Source: Cohaesibacter sp. ES.047 (GTDB lineage Bacteria > Pseudomonadota > Alphaproteobacteria > Rhizobiales > Cohaesibacteraceae). Taken from it: a DNA stretch of 64,000 nucleotides. The position numbers and the translations under genes are program-made. Below are positions 51,263 through 60,256 of this stretch, one piece after another. The notes under the pieces are model-generated. The model ran no database searches and was not told the origin of the DNA. It saw only the letters and a program-made list of their open reading frames with translations. Position 1 is the first letter of the stretch, and every line of letters starts with the position of its first letter. The stretch lies in the NCBI RefSeq assembly GCF_900215505.1, contig NZ_LT907844.1:3736001-3800000 (forward strand), given 5' to 3'.

Positions 51263-51871
51263 GTGGTCAGGCAGATAACAGACCCGCAGCTTATTGAGGC
51301 CCTTGAGGGTTATTCGAAAAAATATTCATTTATTCTCGTACCCGGCTTCAAGAACAGCGGGCCCGAGCACTGGCAAAGCTTCTGGGAACGGGATATCGAA
51401 ATATTCGAGCGCATTGCACAGCGGCGTTGGGAGCAGCGCGATATCGATCTCTGGATTGATGCCATCAAGCGCACTGTCGCAGAGCAGGACCGCCCCTCTA
51501 TCCTCATTGGCCATTCTCTGGGCGCTTTGGCATCGGCCTGCGTCATCGCCGAACACGACTCTGACGTTTCCGGGGCGATGTTTGTTGCACCGGCAGAACC
51601 AGTCCGTTTTGAAGCCGAGGGACGTATTCCTGACATACGCCTTGATGTCCCGACAACCCTGGTGGCCAGTCACAACGACAAGCTGATTTCTTTCCAGCGC
51701 GCACAGGTCTTGGCGAAGGGCTGGGGGGCGGACTTCATCGATCTTGGCGAAGCGGGACACATAAACTCCGAAGCCGGTTTCGGGCGCTGGCCCTATGGGC
51801 TTCGCATTCTGCTTGATCTTGCTGAACGCATTGATGAAAACGCCCCTGCCACAGCCAAGATTGATGCTTGA
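51263..51871 (+). CDS. RBBP9/YdeN-type alpha/beta hydrolase
   Basis: A 202-residue serine hydrolase. The nucleophile motif GHSLG (83-87, Ser85), an Asp in SHNDKLIS and a His in GHINSEAGF make a complete catalytic triad in RBBP9 order. It starts with GTG 51263, GGAG 7 bases upstream, about 100 bases after citX. Its substrate and link to citrate use are unknown. Confidence 0.78.
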   Translation: MVRQITDPQLIEALEGYSKKYSFILVPGFKNSGPEHWQSFWERDIEIFERIAQRRWEQRDIDLWIDAIKRTVAEQDRPSILIGHSLGALASACVIAEHDSDVSGAMFVAPAEPVRFEAEGRIPDIRLDVPTTLVASHNDKLISFQRAQVLAKGWGADFIDLGEAGHINSEAGFGRWPYGLRILLDLAERIDENAPATAKIDA

Positions 51872-51880
51872 ACCAACGAG

Positions 51881-52957
51881 CTAGTCAGAGTTGGACTGGC
51901 TGAAAATACTGTTCCATACTTCAAGGAAAGACTGCCGTTTGAGGCTGTCCTGATAGGTCAGAATGCCCACGCCCAGTTTGATGGGAAGATAGGCGTTGGT
52001 TCCATCCTTGGGCAGTCTTTCTCTCCGCAAGGTTGGGGAGATCGGGATGAGCGAAGAATCGTCGGCAATGACCTGCTGTCCCTGATCGGACAGAAGATAT
52101 TCCAAAAAGCGCTCCGCACCGTCCCGATTGGGAGAATATTTGTAGATGAAGGCCGTGCGGGCCATCACGATTGTGTAATCCTTGAACGGCAGGACACCGA
52201 GATTGGGGTCATTTTTCGCCCGTTCAAGCGCATAGGTGCCGATCACATTATAGCCAAGGAAAAGCTCGCCGGACGCCACGGCATCCAGAATAGCGGCTGT
52301 AAAGCCAAAAGTGCGCATCTGGGCGCGGCTCAAGGCTTCAATCAGCCTGAAGATCTGATTGCTTTGCAGGGCGTCCTGCGTGAAGAAAAGATACCCCGCG
52401 CCGGATGAGTTAACATCATAGGTGCCGACCCTAAATTTGAAGTAGTTGATGTTGCTGATGATCAACTCGGCAAGTTCGGCGTGGCTCTTGGGCAAGGGAT
52501 AGCCCTTGAAGGCTGCCTTGTTATAGGCAAGAACGATCGGCTCATAGGTAAAACCGAAAAGCTCGTTTCGCCAGCGGGCCCAGTCCGGCACCAGATTTGT
52601 AGCATCGGACACATAAGGGGACGCGAGGCCGTCGTTGACCAGCTTGACCTGAAGATCAATCGCCGAACTGATGACGAGATCGATGGGTTCATCGCCTTTT
52701 TTCTGGGTAGTCTTGACCTGATCATAAAGCTCATTGGAACTAAGCTCGTGATAAATGATGTCGATGTCCGGGTTCTGCGCTTCAAAGGTCAGGATCAGGC
52801 TTGTAAAGGCCGAGGTGTCTGTACTGCCCCAGATGTTCAGCTTTGTCTCGGCGCTGGCTTGTCCGATCAATCCAGTGAGGAACAGCCCGAACAGCAGAGC
52901 GACAGACATACGGCTGAAGGCGAAGATGGTTGAAACTCGTCGCTTGGTGTGATGCAT
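51881..52957 (-). CDS. Iron-type ABC binding protein next to a TctE-like kinase
   Basis: A 358-residue periplasmic protein with a signal peptide (about 1-35, ending ASA) and an SBP_bac_1/AfuA-type fold (ELSSNELYDQVKTTQKKGDE). ATG 52957 is 7 bases from the kinase stop, so it is the third gene of the regulator-kinase operon. There are no permease or ATPase genes near it. By analogy with PgtC-type proteins it may present a ligand to the kinase rather than feed a transporter; this is inference. Confidence 0.78.
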   Translation of the reverse strand: MHHTKRRVSTIFAFSRMSVALLFGLFLTGLIGQASAETKLNIWGSTDTSAFTSLILTFEAQNPDIDIIYHELSSNELYDQVKTTQKKGDEPIDLVISSAIDLQVKLVNDGLASPYVSDATNLVPDWARWRNELFGFTYEPIVLAYNKAAFKGYPLPKSHAELAELIISNINYFKFRVGTYDVNSSGAGYLFFTQDALQSNQIFRLIEALSRAQMRTFGFTAAILDAVASGELFLGYNVIGTYALERAKNDPNLGVLPFKDYTIVMARTAFIYKYSPNRDGAERFLEYLLSDQGQQVIADDSSLIPISPTLRRERLPKDGTNAYLPIKLGVGILTYQDSLKRQSFLEVWNSIFSQSNSD

Positions 52958-52964
52958 GATGACC

Positions 52965-54371
52965 CTATCTCTCGAACACCAGTTTGACACTGAGACCGCC
53001 CAGATCCGACTGATTCAGAACCAATTGCGCGTTGTGACTGCGCGCCACTTCATCAACGATGCTGAGCCCCAGACCGGAATTTTCTCCATCAGAAGCCGTG
53101 GTATAGAACCGCTCGAGCACCTTTTCGCGATCATCGGGCGCAATGCCCGGGCCGGAATCCGCAACTTCCAAAACCATATCATTTCCAACAAGATCAAGCG
53201 AAATCCTAATGTGATTGTCCGGCGGCCCGTGCTTGATGGCATTGTCGATGATGTTCTTGAGCGCTTCGCGAATGGATATATGGTCGCCAAACAACAGGTC
53301 CGCATCCTCAGGTCCATTCTCAATGCGCGGCGAAATGTCGAAGGTGAATTCGATATTGGATTTCAGATGCTCCCGGAGGATCGTCTCCAGAGTGTTTTTT
53401 AAGACATCCTTGAGATGAAAATCTGCCATCATTTTCTGATCAGCCCGGTGGATCACCATTGCGTGGGCCAGCAACTGATTGGTGAGCCGGATTGTGTTGC
53501 GGCTTTGTTGCTCGGCCTTATTGATGCGCACCGCCAGCGCATCGGAATCCGTCTCCTTGGTCGCAAGTTCCAACTGGCCTTGCAGTGCTGACAAGGCGGT
53601 TCTGATCTGGTGGGTGACATCCGCAATGAAGGTCTGTGAGTGATCGAGGTTGTTCTTTAGCCGGGTGATAAAACTGTTGATCGACATGACGAGACTGGCC
53701 ACCTCCCTTGGTGGCGTCACAGGCAGGGGCGTGAAATCCGAAATGTCCCGCTTACGAAGATCCCGTTCAACATAGATGAGTGGGTGCAAAGCACGATTGA
53801 TGCCGAACCAGACGAACAACAGGCCGACCGCTGTGATGAAAACCGCGACGGCCAACCCGCGCCAGAACAGATCTGCCGTCATTGCGTTTCTTGCGATGCG
53901 TGTCTGGCCCAGTTCTGCGATCACCCAAAAGGAGCGCTCACCCTCGGTGATTAGCCGAGACTGCTGCATGAAGCGCACCATTTCACCACTAAACTGGCTG
54001 TCCCAATAGACCGGCCGCTCTGCTGGCTCGTAATTCTTGGCCATTGGCAGGTCATGTGACGCCGTGATGGTGCCATTCTCGCGGGTGTAAATGCGATAGA
54101 AAACCCGATCATCCATGGCGAGGCCAAGGATTTCGAAAGCAGAGTAGGGCAGGTCAACCCGCACCTGATCCGCAGAATAGCTCACCCGTTCCAGAATGGA
54201 GAGCGCTGCGCCATGCAAAAGGCGATCATAGGCTTTGTTCGCAGCCTGCCGCGCATACCCCCAAAGGCCGATGGAAATCACGGTCAGGATCACCAGAAAC
54301 GCCGCGCCCATGCTCAGGAGCAGGCGATGGCGCAGGGACTTTTGCTTGAGGCGCTTGGGGTGAGGTGTCAT
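52965..54371 (-). CDS. tctE: TctE-like sensor histidine kinase
   Basis: A 468-residue kinase with a membrane helix at about 15-37, a periplasmic sensor of about 130 residues (LGLAMDDRVFYRIYTRENGT), a second helix near 172-195, HAMP, and HisKA with the phospho-acceptor in FIADVTHQIRTALSALQGQL. The ATPase part has NIIDNAIKHG, DSGPGIAPDD and SGLGLSIV. The TctE assignment comes from the sensor and HAMP layout and its neighbour tctCBA. It lies between the response regulator and a binding protein gene. Confidence 0.85.
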   Translation of the reverse strand: MTPHPKRLKQKSLRHRLLLSMGAAFLVILTVISIGLWGYARQAANKAYDRLLHGAALSILERVSYSADQVRVDLPYSAFEILGLAMDDRVFYRIYTRENGTITASHDLPMAKNYEPAERPVYWDSQFSGEMVRFMQQSRLITEGERSFWVIAELGQTRIARNAMTADLFWRGLAVAVFITAVGLLFVWFGINRALHPLIYVERDLRKRDISDFTPLPVTPPREVASLVMSINSFITRLKNNLDHSQTFIADVTHQIRTALSALQGQLELATKETDSDALAVRINKAEQQSRNTIRLTNQLLAHAMVIHRADQKMMADFHLKDVLKNTLETILREHLKSNIEFTFDISPRIENGPEDADLLFGDHISIREALKNIIDNAIKHGPPDNHIRISLDLVGNDMVLEVADSGPGIAPDDREKVLERFYTTASDGENSGLGLSIVDEVARSHNAQLVLNQSDLGGLSVKLVFER

Positions 54372-54401
54372 GCGGGGTGCCGGTGTCGATCGGTGCGGAG
54401 C

Positions 54402-55073
54402 TCAAGTGTCATCGATATGGCCAATGTAGCCCAGACCACGGATCGTCTTGATCAGGAAGGGCGAGCCTTCGAGCTTGCGGCGTAGCCGTGTGACCGTCTG
54501 CTCAATGGCGTTGTGCGTGGGTACCTCGTCAAAGCAGTAAATTCTGTCTGCGATTTCCTCCTTGGTGACGACGCGATCTAGATTGACCAGAAACATTTCG
54601 AGCAGTTGCACTTCCTTGTTGCGCAGCTCAACGTCCTCACCGTCGATATTGGCCAGTTTCGACCCCCAGTCGAAGGTCAGGTTTCCAGCCCGAAAGAGGT
54701 TCTTGGCAACGCCAGACTTGCGCCGCGCGAGCACGCGGCATCGCGCGATCAACTCGCGGAAGTCAAAGGGCTTTGTGAGATAGTCATCTGCGCCCGCTTC
54801 AAGACCCACGACACGGTCATCGATTTCCGAGCGGGCGGAGAGAACCAGAACCGGCGTGTCCAAATTGCGCGCACGGATGCCGCGCAACAGCTCAAAGCCG
54901 CTTCGGTTCGGCAGGTTGATGTCGAGTAGTACGAGATCAAACTGCTTGTGCCGCAGGATATACTCCGCTTCCTCGCCATCGCCTTCATGATCGATGACAT
55001 GCCCTTCAGCCCGGAACCGCTCCACCACGGTTTCAGCAAGGGCGCAATTGTCTTCTACAAGCAAGATTCGCAT
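54402..55073 (-). CDS. tctD: TctD-like OmpR-family response regulator
   Basis: A 223-residue regulator with a receiver domain (MRILLVEDN at the start, phospho-acceptor in LVLLDINLPNRSG, Lys in LTKPFDF) and a winged-helix DNA-binding domain (about 125-220). ATG 55073 is used; the frame extends to 55184 with no support. Together with the kinase it likely controls the tctCBA-cit genes on the opposite strand, as in TctDE systems. The binding site is unknown. Confidence 0.87.
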   Translation of the reverse strand: MRILLVEDNCALAETVVERFRAEGHVIDHEGDGEEAEYILRHKQFDLVLLDINLPNRSGFELLRGIRARNLDTPVLVLSARSEIDDRVVGLEAGADDYLTKPFDFRELIARCRVLARRKSGVAKNLFRAGNLTFDWGSKLANIDGEDVELRNKEVQLLEMFLVNLDRVVTKEEIADRIYCFDEVPTHNAIEQTVTRLRRKLEGSPFLIKTIRGLGYIGHIDDT

Positions 55074-55244
55074 ATGGGCCGCTTTGGTTCCATTCCTCCC
55101 CGAAGCCAGACATGGATTGGCAATCCGCCGGTCCTTGTTTGGCATGACCGACGACGAGTTTAGATGGAAACAAATCGCGGTCAAGCTCGCTCAATGTCTG
55201 TTCTGTCGAGGAGACCGGCGGTTGCGCGGCGATGAGACCATGAG

Positions 55245-55268
55245 AAAGCCCGCGACAAGCGGGCTTTT
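55245..55268 (-). terminator. Terminator after membrane protein gene
   Basis: On the minus strand AAAAGCCCGC pairs with GCGGGCTTT over a five-base loop, and TTTCTC follows. It ends the gene at 55285-55698 and shields the TctDE operon. Confidence 0.75.
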
Positions 55269-55284
55269 CATGTGCCATTGGTGC

Positions 55285-55698
55285 CTAGTGATGTGCCTTG
55301 CTGCCGGGTAACCCGGTATGCTTGGAAATAGGCTGATCCTTTGCACCACGCTTTCTGGATGAGCCGATCACGGTCGCCAACATGTAAAGGCGACTGGGAT
55401 GAAATCCGCTGGCGATCGGTGTGATTGTGCGCAAGGGCCGGAAACTGAGCGTCTTCTCTTCGCTTTTGCCCTCATCGGTTACATCAAATTCGGAAGGCTT
55501 GGCTTCAAGCGTCAGCAGTTGGATGATCAGGCTCAGCGCAAAGGCCCCGATCAGAACAAGCAAAAAGAGCAGCAAAAGAAGGCGGGGCACGTCGAAGTAA
55601 AGCATGCCGAGTAAAATCAGGGCTCCGCTATAAGCAATCCAGAAAAAACGGCCGATAAATAAATACATTGTGCTTCTGCTAGTGGGAGCTTTGTTCAT
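55285..55698 (-). CDS. Hypothetical two-helix membrane protein
   Basis: A 137-residue protein with two hydrophobic helices (about 12-35 and 38-60), then a basic soluble part with ASGFHPSRLYMLATVIGSSR. The family is not recognised. No clear ribosome site is seen, so the start might be the later Met at 55668. It has its own terminator at 55245-55268 and sits between the TctDE and hydroxyproline-type clusters. Confidence 0.5.
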   Translation of the reverse strand: MNKAPTSRSTMYLFIGRFFWIAYSGALILLGMLYFDVPRLLLLLFLLVLIGAFALSLIIQLLTLEAKPSEFDVTDEGKSEEKTLSFRPLRTITPIASGFHPSRLYMLATVIGSSRKRGAKDQPISKHTGLPGSKAHH

Positions 55699-55769
55699 CT
55701 ATTTACATGGCACGTCGTCTGCTGTGGTTCAATTTTAATATGAATTTTTGGTTAATTCTGGCCAGCGAA

Positions 55770-55802
55770 CAAAAAGGCCGCGCCCGATCAAAAGGGCGCG
55801 GC
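55770..55802 (-). terminator. Terminator of DHDPS-family gene
   Basis: GCCGCGCCC (55777-55785) and GGGCGCGGC (55794-55802) form nine perfect pairs. On the minus strand CTTTTTG follows. It lies about 60 bases after the stop of the lyase gene. Confidence 0.8.
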
Positions 55803-55864
55803 ATGATTTCTAAGTGCATTTACAGTTGCTACAGTTGAAGTCTGGGCTGACAGACGCAACGGCT

Positions 55865-56794
55865 TTAGGCCCAGTTGGCGTACCAAGACTTGAACTGATT
55901 ATACTGCATTTCAACAAATCCACGTTGCGCCGGGCTCAGAGTGTCGCTTTCGTTGAAATGCAGTTCATATTCGGGGTGGCCAGCGAGCACCATCAGGTGC
56001 TTGTAGTAGAGAACGAGATCCGGGCCTTCGTCATAGGTTGAGAGCACATGAAGGGCTTCTTCCAACTCCTGGGCTTTGCGGCGCGCGTCCGCATCCCCTG
56101 TGGCGGCTTTCTGGCAAAGGTCAACCAGATGCAGCACTTCCTTGGGTAGCGCATTGCCAATGCCGGTGATGGCGCCGCCGGCACCACAATTGACATAGCC
56201 ATGATAAACGGTGGTATCGACGCCAATCATCAAGGTGAGAGAGTCATCACCCGAAGTGATGTGTTCTGCGGCGTAAGTCAGATCTTTGGTCCCGCCAAAT
56301 TCCTTGAAACCAATGAGGTTGGGGTGGCTCTCACGCAAGGCAAAGAACAGGTCGGCACGGGTTGCAAAACCATAATAGGGACTGTTGTAGATCACGGCCG
56401 GAAGGCTTTTGCCAGCTTCAAGAACGGCTGAGAAGTGTGCTTTCTGCGCTGAGCTGGAAGAACCGCGCGACAGCACGCGTGGAATAAGCATCAGACCGGC
56501 GGCCCCGACCTTTGCTGCATGAGCCGCGATTGCTGCTGCTGCCTTGGTGTTGATCGCGCCTGTCCCGACAACAACCGGAATGCCAGCCTTTACGAGACGC
56601 TCCACGCCTTCCATGCGCTCCTCGTCGTTGAGCAGCGGCCAGTCGCCCATGGACCCGCAATAAACCACAGCGGACATGCCTGCTTCGATCAGTTCCTTGC
56701 CTGTCGCGACAAGGGCGTCGAAATCGGGCGTGCGGTCCGGCTTGCAGGGGGTCATCAACGCGGGCATGCAGCCAGTGAAAACAGTCTCAGTCAT
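55865..56794 (-). CDS. DHDPS/NAL-family lyase, possibly hydroxyproline-pathway deaminase
   Basis: A 309-residue TIM-barrel enzyme of the dihydrodipicolinate synthase family. The catalytic pair is present: Tyr136 in YNSPYYG and the Schiff-base Lys164 in GFKEFGG. The usual GTTGE loop reads CGSMGDWP, so it is not a true DapA. In several bacteria a member of this family (HypD) deaminates pyrroline-4-hydroxy-2-carboxylate after hydroxyproline epimerisation and oxidation, which suits the neighbouring epimerase. ATG 56794 is chosen over the longer frame to 56929 because it starts at the barrel. An operator-like palindrome lies 146 bases upstream. Confidence 0.78.
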   Translation of the reverse strand: MTETVFTGCMPALMTPCKPDRTPDFDALVATGKELIEAGMSAVVYCGSMGDWPLLNDEERMEGVERLVKAGIPVVVGTGAINTKAAAAIAAHAAKVGAAGLMLIPRVLSRGSSSSAQKAHFSAVLEAGKSLPAVIYNSPYYGFATRADLFFALRESHPNLIGFKEFGGTKDLTYAAEHITSGDDSLTLMIGVDTTVYHGYVNCGAGGAITGIGNALPKEVLHLVDLCQKAATGDADARRKAQELEEALHVLSTYDEGPDLVLYYKHLMVLAGHPEYELHFNESDTLSPAQRGFVEMQYNQFKSWYANWA

Positions 56795-56939
56795 CAAATT
56801 TGCCTTTCTGGAACCATGGCCTGCGAAAGCTGAGTGTCGGAACAGCTGTGAAAAGGCCCGGTTTTGTCTTGCTGGCGACCTCGGAGCAACCGCCATCGCC
56901 ACGATGGTGTTGACCAATTTATACATCAATGCCGACTAA

Positions 56940-56949
56940 TTGTCGACAA
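56940..56949. promoter_or_regulatory. GntR-type operator copy A (TTGTCGACAA)
   Basis: A perfect 10-base palindrome within AATTGTCGACAAATAA, upstream of the lyase gene. The same palindrome occurs at 57848-57857 before the GntR gene. Both are flanked by an AATATTT-like stretch, in opposite orientation. The spacing and sequence suit FadR/GntR operators. Confidence 0.6.
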
Positions 56950-57036
56950 ATAAAATATTTAATGTGAATTCGTGCGCAACAGAGCACAAAACCTTGTAAT
57001 TTTATAGGGTTATGTCGAGGCTGTGTTTCTGCTTGC

Positions 57037-57759
57037 CTAGATTGATAGGGATGCATTGGGCCGATTGTCGGCGGTGATGTAGGACCGAATCTGTCTGACT
57101 ATCTGATCCGCATGGGCTGTTGCCAATACATCGGATTGTTCGACATCGCGCGCAAGGATTGCGTTGATCATGTCTTCATGTTCACTGACATATTGCTGTG
57201 GCAGCTTGTCATTGAAAGACGAATAATAGAGCCGAAGGATCCGCCGACCTTCATCAAGCAAACGCGTGAACAGATCAATATAATAGTGGTTGCCGCCAGC
57301 TTGGGCGATGCGGACATGAAAGTCCCTGTTGGCGGAAATCATCGTCAGCACGTCTTGCTGTTCAACGGCCTCGGCGAAACCCTGTTGCAAGGCGCGGATG
57401 TCGGTAATGTCTTCGGGCCTATGATTGAGTGCGGCCTGCCGTGTCGTGATGCGATACATGAGCGTGAGGGCATCGAAGAAATCGCCCAGATTGAGAAAGT
57501 CGATCTGTGAAACGATCGTTGATCGATTCGTCAAAGTGGTGATCAGTCCCTCGGCTGCCAGACGAACCAGCGCCTCGCGGATGGGCGTGCGGGAAAGAGA
57601 GAAGCGTTCGGACAATTGCACTTCGTCGATGGGGCTGCCCGGTTTGAGTTTGAGCTCGATGATCTCGTTCCTAAGGATTTCATAAACATGGGAAACGCCG
57701 GAACCACGGCGGTGGGTTGATGGCGTTTTGCCATTTTTTTTGGTCGGTGATTTCGTCAT
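57037..57759 (-). CDS. GntR-family (FCD) transcriptional regulator
   Basis: A 240-residue regulator with a winged helix at about residues 25-90 (LSERFSLSRTPIREALVRLA) and an all-helical FCD ligand-binding domain. FCD proteins bind carboxylic acids with a metal. It sits between two genes it probably controls: the lyase and the divergent epimerase operon. The palindromes at 56940 and 57847 support this. Confidence 0.88.
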   Translation of the reverse strand: MTKSPTKKNGKTPSTHRRGSGVSHVYEILRNEIIELKLKPGSPIDEVQLSERFSLSRTPIREALVRLAAEGLITTLTNRSTIVSQIDFLNLGDFFDALTLMYRITTRQAALNHRPEDITDIRALQQGFAEAVEQQDVLTMISANRDFHVRIAQAGGNHYYIDLFTRLLDEGRRILRLYYSSFNDKLPQQYVSEHEDMINAILARDVEQSDVLATAHADQIVRQIRSYITADNRPNASLSI

Positions 57760-57846
57760 TTATGATCTGTCATCCAATGAGTTGAACATCAAAAGTACAG
57801 TCTGCATAATATTTGGATGCAACGCTATATCAAAAACAAAATATTT

Positions 57847-57858
57847 ATTGTCGACAAT
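57847..57858. promoter_or_regulatory. GntR-type operator copy B (ATTGTCGACAAT)
   Basis: A perfect 12-base palindrome in the divergent region between the GntR gene (start 57759) and the epimerase gene (start 57989). It shares its core with 56940-56949. Confidence 0.6.
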
Positions 57859-57988
57859 GAGAATGCAAGCTGCTACGGTTGCGACAACAGGCCACCTGTA
57901 AGGACTAGTACGGGTTTATAAACACCCTTCACGCTCGTCCTTCCAATCCCTTCAGAGCGCGATTTTCAAGCTTGTCGGAACAATCAAA

Positions 57989-58990
57989 ATGACGAATTAC
58001 ACGTTTCAATGCATTGATGGCCACACCTGTGGCAACCCGGTTCGGCTGGTTGCTGGTGGTGGACCGCGCCTTGAAGGCACCAACATGATCGAGAAACGCG
58101 CGCACTTCCTGGCCGAGTTCGATTGGGTGCGCACGGGATTGATGTTTGAGCCACGTGGTCATGACATGATGTCGGGTTCGATCCTCTATCCTCCGACGCG
58201 CGATGATTGCGACGTTGCGGTGCTGTTCATCGAGACATCCGGCTGCCTGCCCATGTGTGGTCATGGCACGATCGGGACCGTGACGATGGCCATCGAAAAT
58301 GGACTTGTCTCGCCCAAAGAGCCCGGAAAACTGCGTCTTGATACCCCCGCAGGGCTTGTGACGGTCGAGTATCGTCAGGAAGGGCGTTTTGTCGAGGAGG
58401 TTCGTCTCACCAACGTTCCCGCGTTCCTTTATGCCGAAGGGCTGAGTGCCGAGGTTGAAGGATTGGGCAGCGTAACGGCTGATGTTGCCTATGGTGGCAA
58501 CTTCTACGCCATCGTTGAGCCACAGGATTGCTTTGCAGATATGGCTGATTTTTCGGCCGGTGAACTCGTCGGATTCAGCCCGAAACTGCGGGCAGCACTC
58601 AATGAAAAGTATCAGTTCATCCACCCTGAAAATCCCGCCATCAACGGGCTTTCGCACATTCTCTGGACCGGCAAGCCCACCCAGTCTGATGCCACCGCAC
58701 GTAATGCCGTCTTTTATGGCGAGAAAGCTATAGATCGCTCACCATGCGGCACGGGGACCTCGGCTCGAATGGCCCATTGGGTGGCCAAGGGGCGCCTCAA
58801 TGTCGGGGATGATTTCGTCCACGAAAGCATCATCGGCAGTCTGTTTCATGGACGGGTCGAGGCGGCGGCAAGGGTAGGGGACAAGGACGCCATTATCCCC
58901 TCTATCGGTGGTTGGGCCAGGCAGACCGGCTTCAATACAATCTTTATCGATGATCGCGACCCATACGCACACGGGTTCACCGTAGTCTGA
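57989..58990 (+). CDS. Proline racemase family protein, 4-hydroxyproline 2-epimerase-like
   Basis: A 333-residue enzyme of the proline racemase/epimerase family. The two catalytic Cys are present: Cys90 in MCGHGTIG and Cys253 in SPCGTGTSA. A Cys at both places points to an epimerase or racemase; dehydratases usually have Thr at the second. The start CIDGHTCGNPVRLV is typical of the 4-hydroxyproline epimerase group. It opens an operon with amidohydrolase, GAF and ABC genes and lies 130 bases after operator copy B. The exact substrate is inferred. Confidence 0.82.
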   Translation: MTNYTFQCIDGHTCGNPVRLVAGGGPRLEGTNMIEKRAHFLAEFDWVRTGLMFEPRGHDMMSGSILYPPTRDDCDVAVLFIETSGCLPMCGHGTIGTVTMAIENGLVSPKEPGKLRLDTPAGLVTVEYRQEGRFVEEVRLTNVPAFLYAEGLSAEVEGLGSVTADVAYGGNFYAIVEPQDCFADMADFSAGELVGFSPKLRAALNEKYQFIHPENPAINGLSHILWTGKPTQSDATARNAVFYGEKAIDRSPCGTGTSARMAHWVAKGRLNVGDDFVHESIIGSLFHGRVEAAARVGDKDAIIPSIGGWARQTGFNTIFIDDRDPYAHGFTVV

Positions 58991-59017
58991 AGACGCGGGC
59001 GGTCAAAAGGAATGGAA

Positions 59018-60256
59018 ATGACAATCACAGCCTACACAAATGCAAGATTGCTGGACCTTGAGGACGGCACACTGACCGCTCCGAGCACCGTTGTTGTTGA
59101 GGGTGATCTTATCTCCGACATCGGCGCTGGATGCGGTCATCCTGAAGGATCCAAGGTGATCGATCTTGCCGGCAAAACCCTCATGCCGGGGCTGATTGAT
59201 TGTCATTTCCATGTCGTTGCCCATTCTCTCGATCTTTGGTCGAACGCCATTGCGCCCGATAGTCTCGCGGCACTGCGCGCGGTCAGGGTGATGAACGGCC
59301 TTCTTGATGCGGGCTTTACCACCGTGCGTGATCTCGGTGGGGCCGATCTCGGCCTTGTGCAGGGCGTAGAGGATGGTCTGATTGATGGCCCTGACCTCGT
59401 CATCTGCGGCAAGGGTCTGTCTATGACCGGCGGCCATACGGATTTGCGCAATCGCACGGACATTCGGCCCGACAGTCTGGGCTGGCGTTTGGGCAACATG
59501 GGTGTTCTGGTCGATGGGGTTGATGACGTCAGGCGCGCTTGCCGCAAGATGCTGAAGGAAGGCGCAAAATTCATCAAGGTCATGGCCAATGGCGGTGTTT
59601 CCTCCCCCAATGACCCGATCGACTCGCTGCAATATTCGGACGCCGAAATCCTCGCCATGGTGGAAGAGGCAACAAATGCCAACACCTATGTTTCGGCGCA
59701 CACCTACCACGATCTGGCCATTAGCCGGTGTGTTGATCTGGGTGTCACATCTCTTGAGCACTGCAACCTCATCTCCTCGGACACCGCAAAGAAAGCGGCG
59801 GATCTGGGGTGCACTGCAGTGCCAACCCTTGTCGCCTACGAAGGACTCAAGCTTGAAGGCGCAGCCCTCGGTCTTGGTCAATCAGAACAGGCCAAGATCG
59901 ATGTCGTGCGCGACAAGGGTCTGGAATCCCTTCGGATCATGAAGGACGCCGGACTGCCCATGGCATTCGGAACCGATCTACTCGGCCAGTTGCGGATATA
60001 TGGCGGCATGGAATTTGACCTGCTTGCCAAGGTTCTGACACCCACCGAAATACTGCGGTCGGTGACGGAAATTGGCGCTGAGCTTTGCAAGCGCAAAGGC
60101 GAAGTCGGTGTCATTGCCAAGGGTGCCAAGGCTGATTTTATCGTTGTTGACGGCGATCCGTTCGAAGACATCACGCTGCTCGGTCGGCCCAAGGATCATC
60201 TTCAACTGGTGGTCAAGAATGGCGTTGTTGCGCGTGACTACAAAGAGGTGGCTTGA
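59018..60256 (+). CDS. Metal-dependent amidohydrolase, prolidase/imidazolonepropionase-like
   Basis: A 412-residue enzyme of the COG1228 amidohydrolase group. The metal ligands are HFH (His63, His65) in LIDCHFHVV, a Lys in FIKVMANGG, His in SAHTYHD and LEHCNL, and Asp in FGTDLLGQ. This group includes Xaa-Pro dipeptidases. ATG 59018 is used, since AAAAGG then lies 7 bases upstream; ATG 59012 is too close to the site. It follows the epimerase by 27 bases. It may release hydroxyproline or proline from an N-acyl or dipeptide form brought in by the ABC importer; this is inference. Confidence 0.8.
   Translation: MTITAYTNARLLDLEDGTLTAPSTVVVEGDLISDIGAGCGHPEGSKVIDLAGKTLMPGLIDCHFHVVAHSLDLWSNAIAPDSLAALRAVRVMNGLLDAGFTTVRDLGGADLGLVQGVEDGLIDGPDLVICGKGLSMTGGHTDLRNRTDIRPDSLGWRLGNMGVLVDGVDDVRRACRKMLKEGAKFIKVMANGGVSSPNDPIDSLQYSDAEILAMVEEATNANTYVSAHTYHDLAISRCVDLGVTSLEHCNLISSDTAKKAADLGCTAVPTLVAYEGLKLEGAALGLGQSEQAKIDVVRDKGLESLRIMKDAGLPMAFGTDLLGQLRIYGGMEFDLLAKVLTPTEILRSVTEIGAELCKRKGEVGVIAKGAKADFIVVDGDPFEDITLLGRPKDHLQLVVKNGVVARDYKEVA

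Noticed and set aside
59003-59881. Long minus-strand open frame of 292 codons
   Set aside because: It lies wholly opposite the amidohydrolase gene, which has clear family motifs. The frame reflects codon bias in GC-rich DNA and has no recognisable domain.
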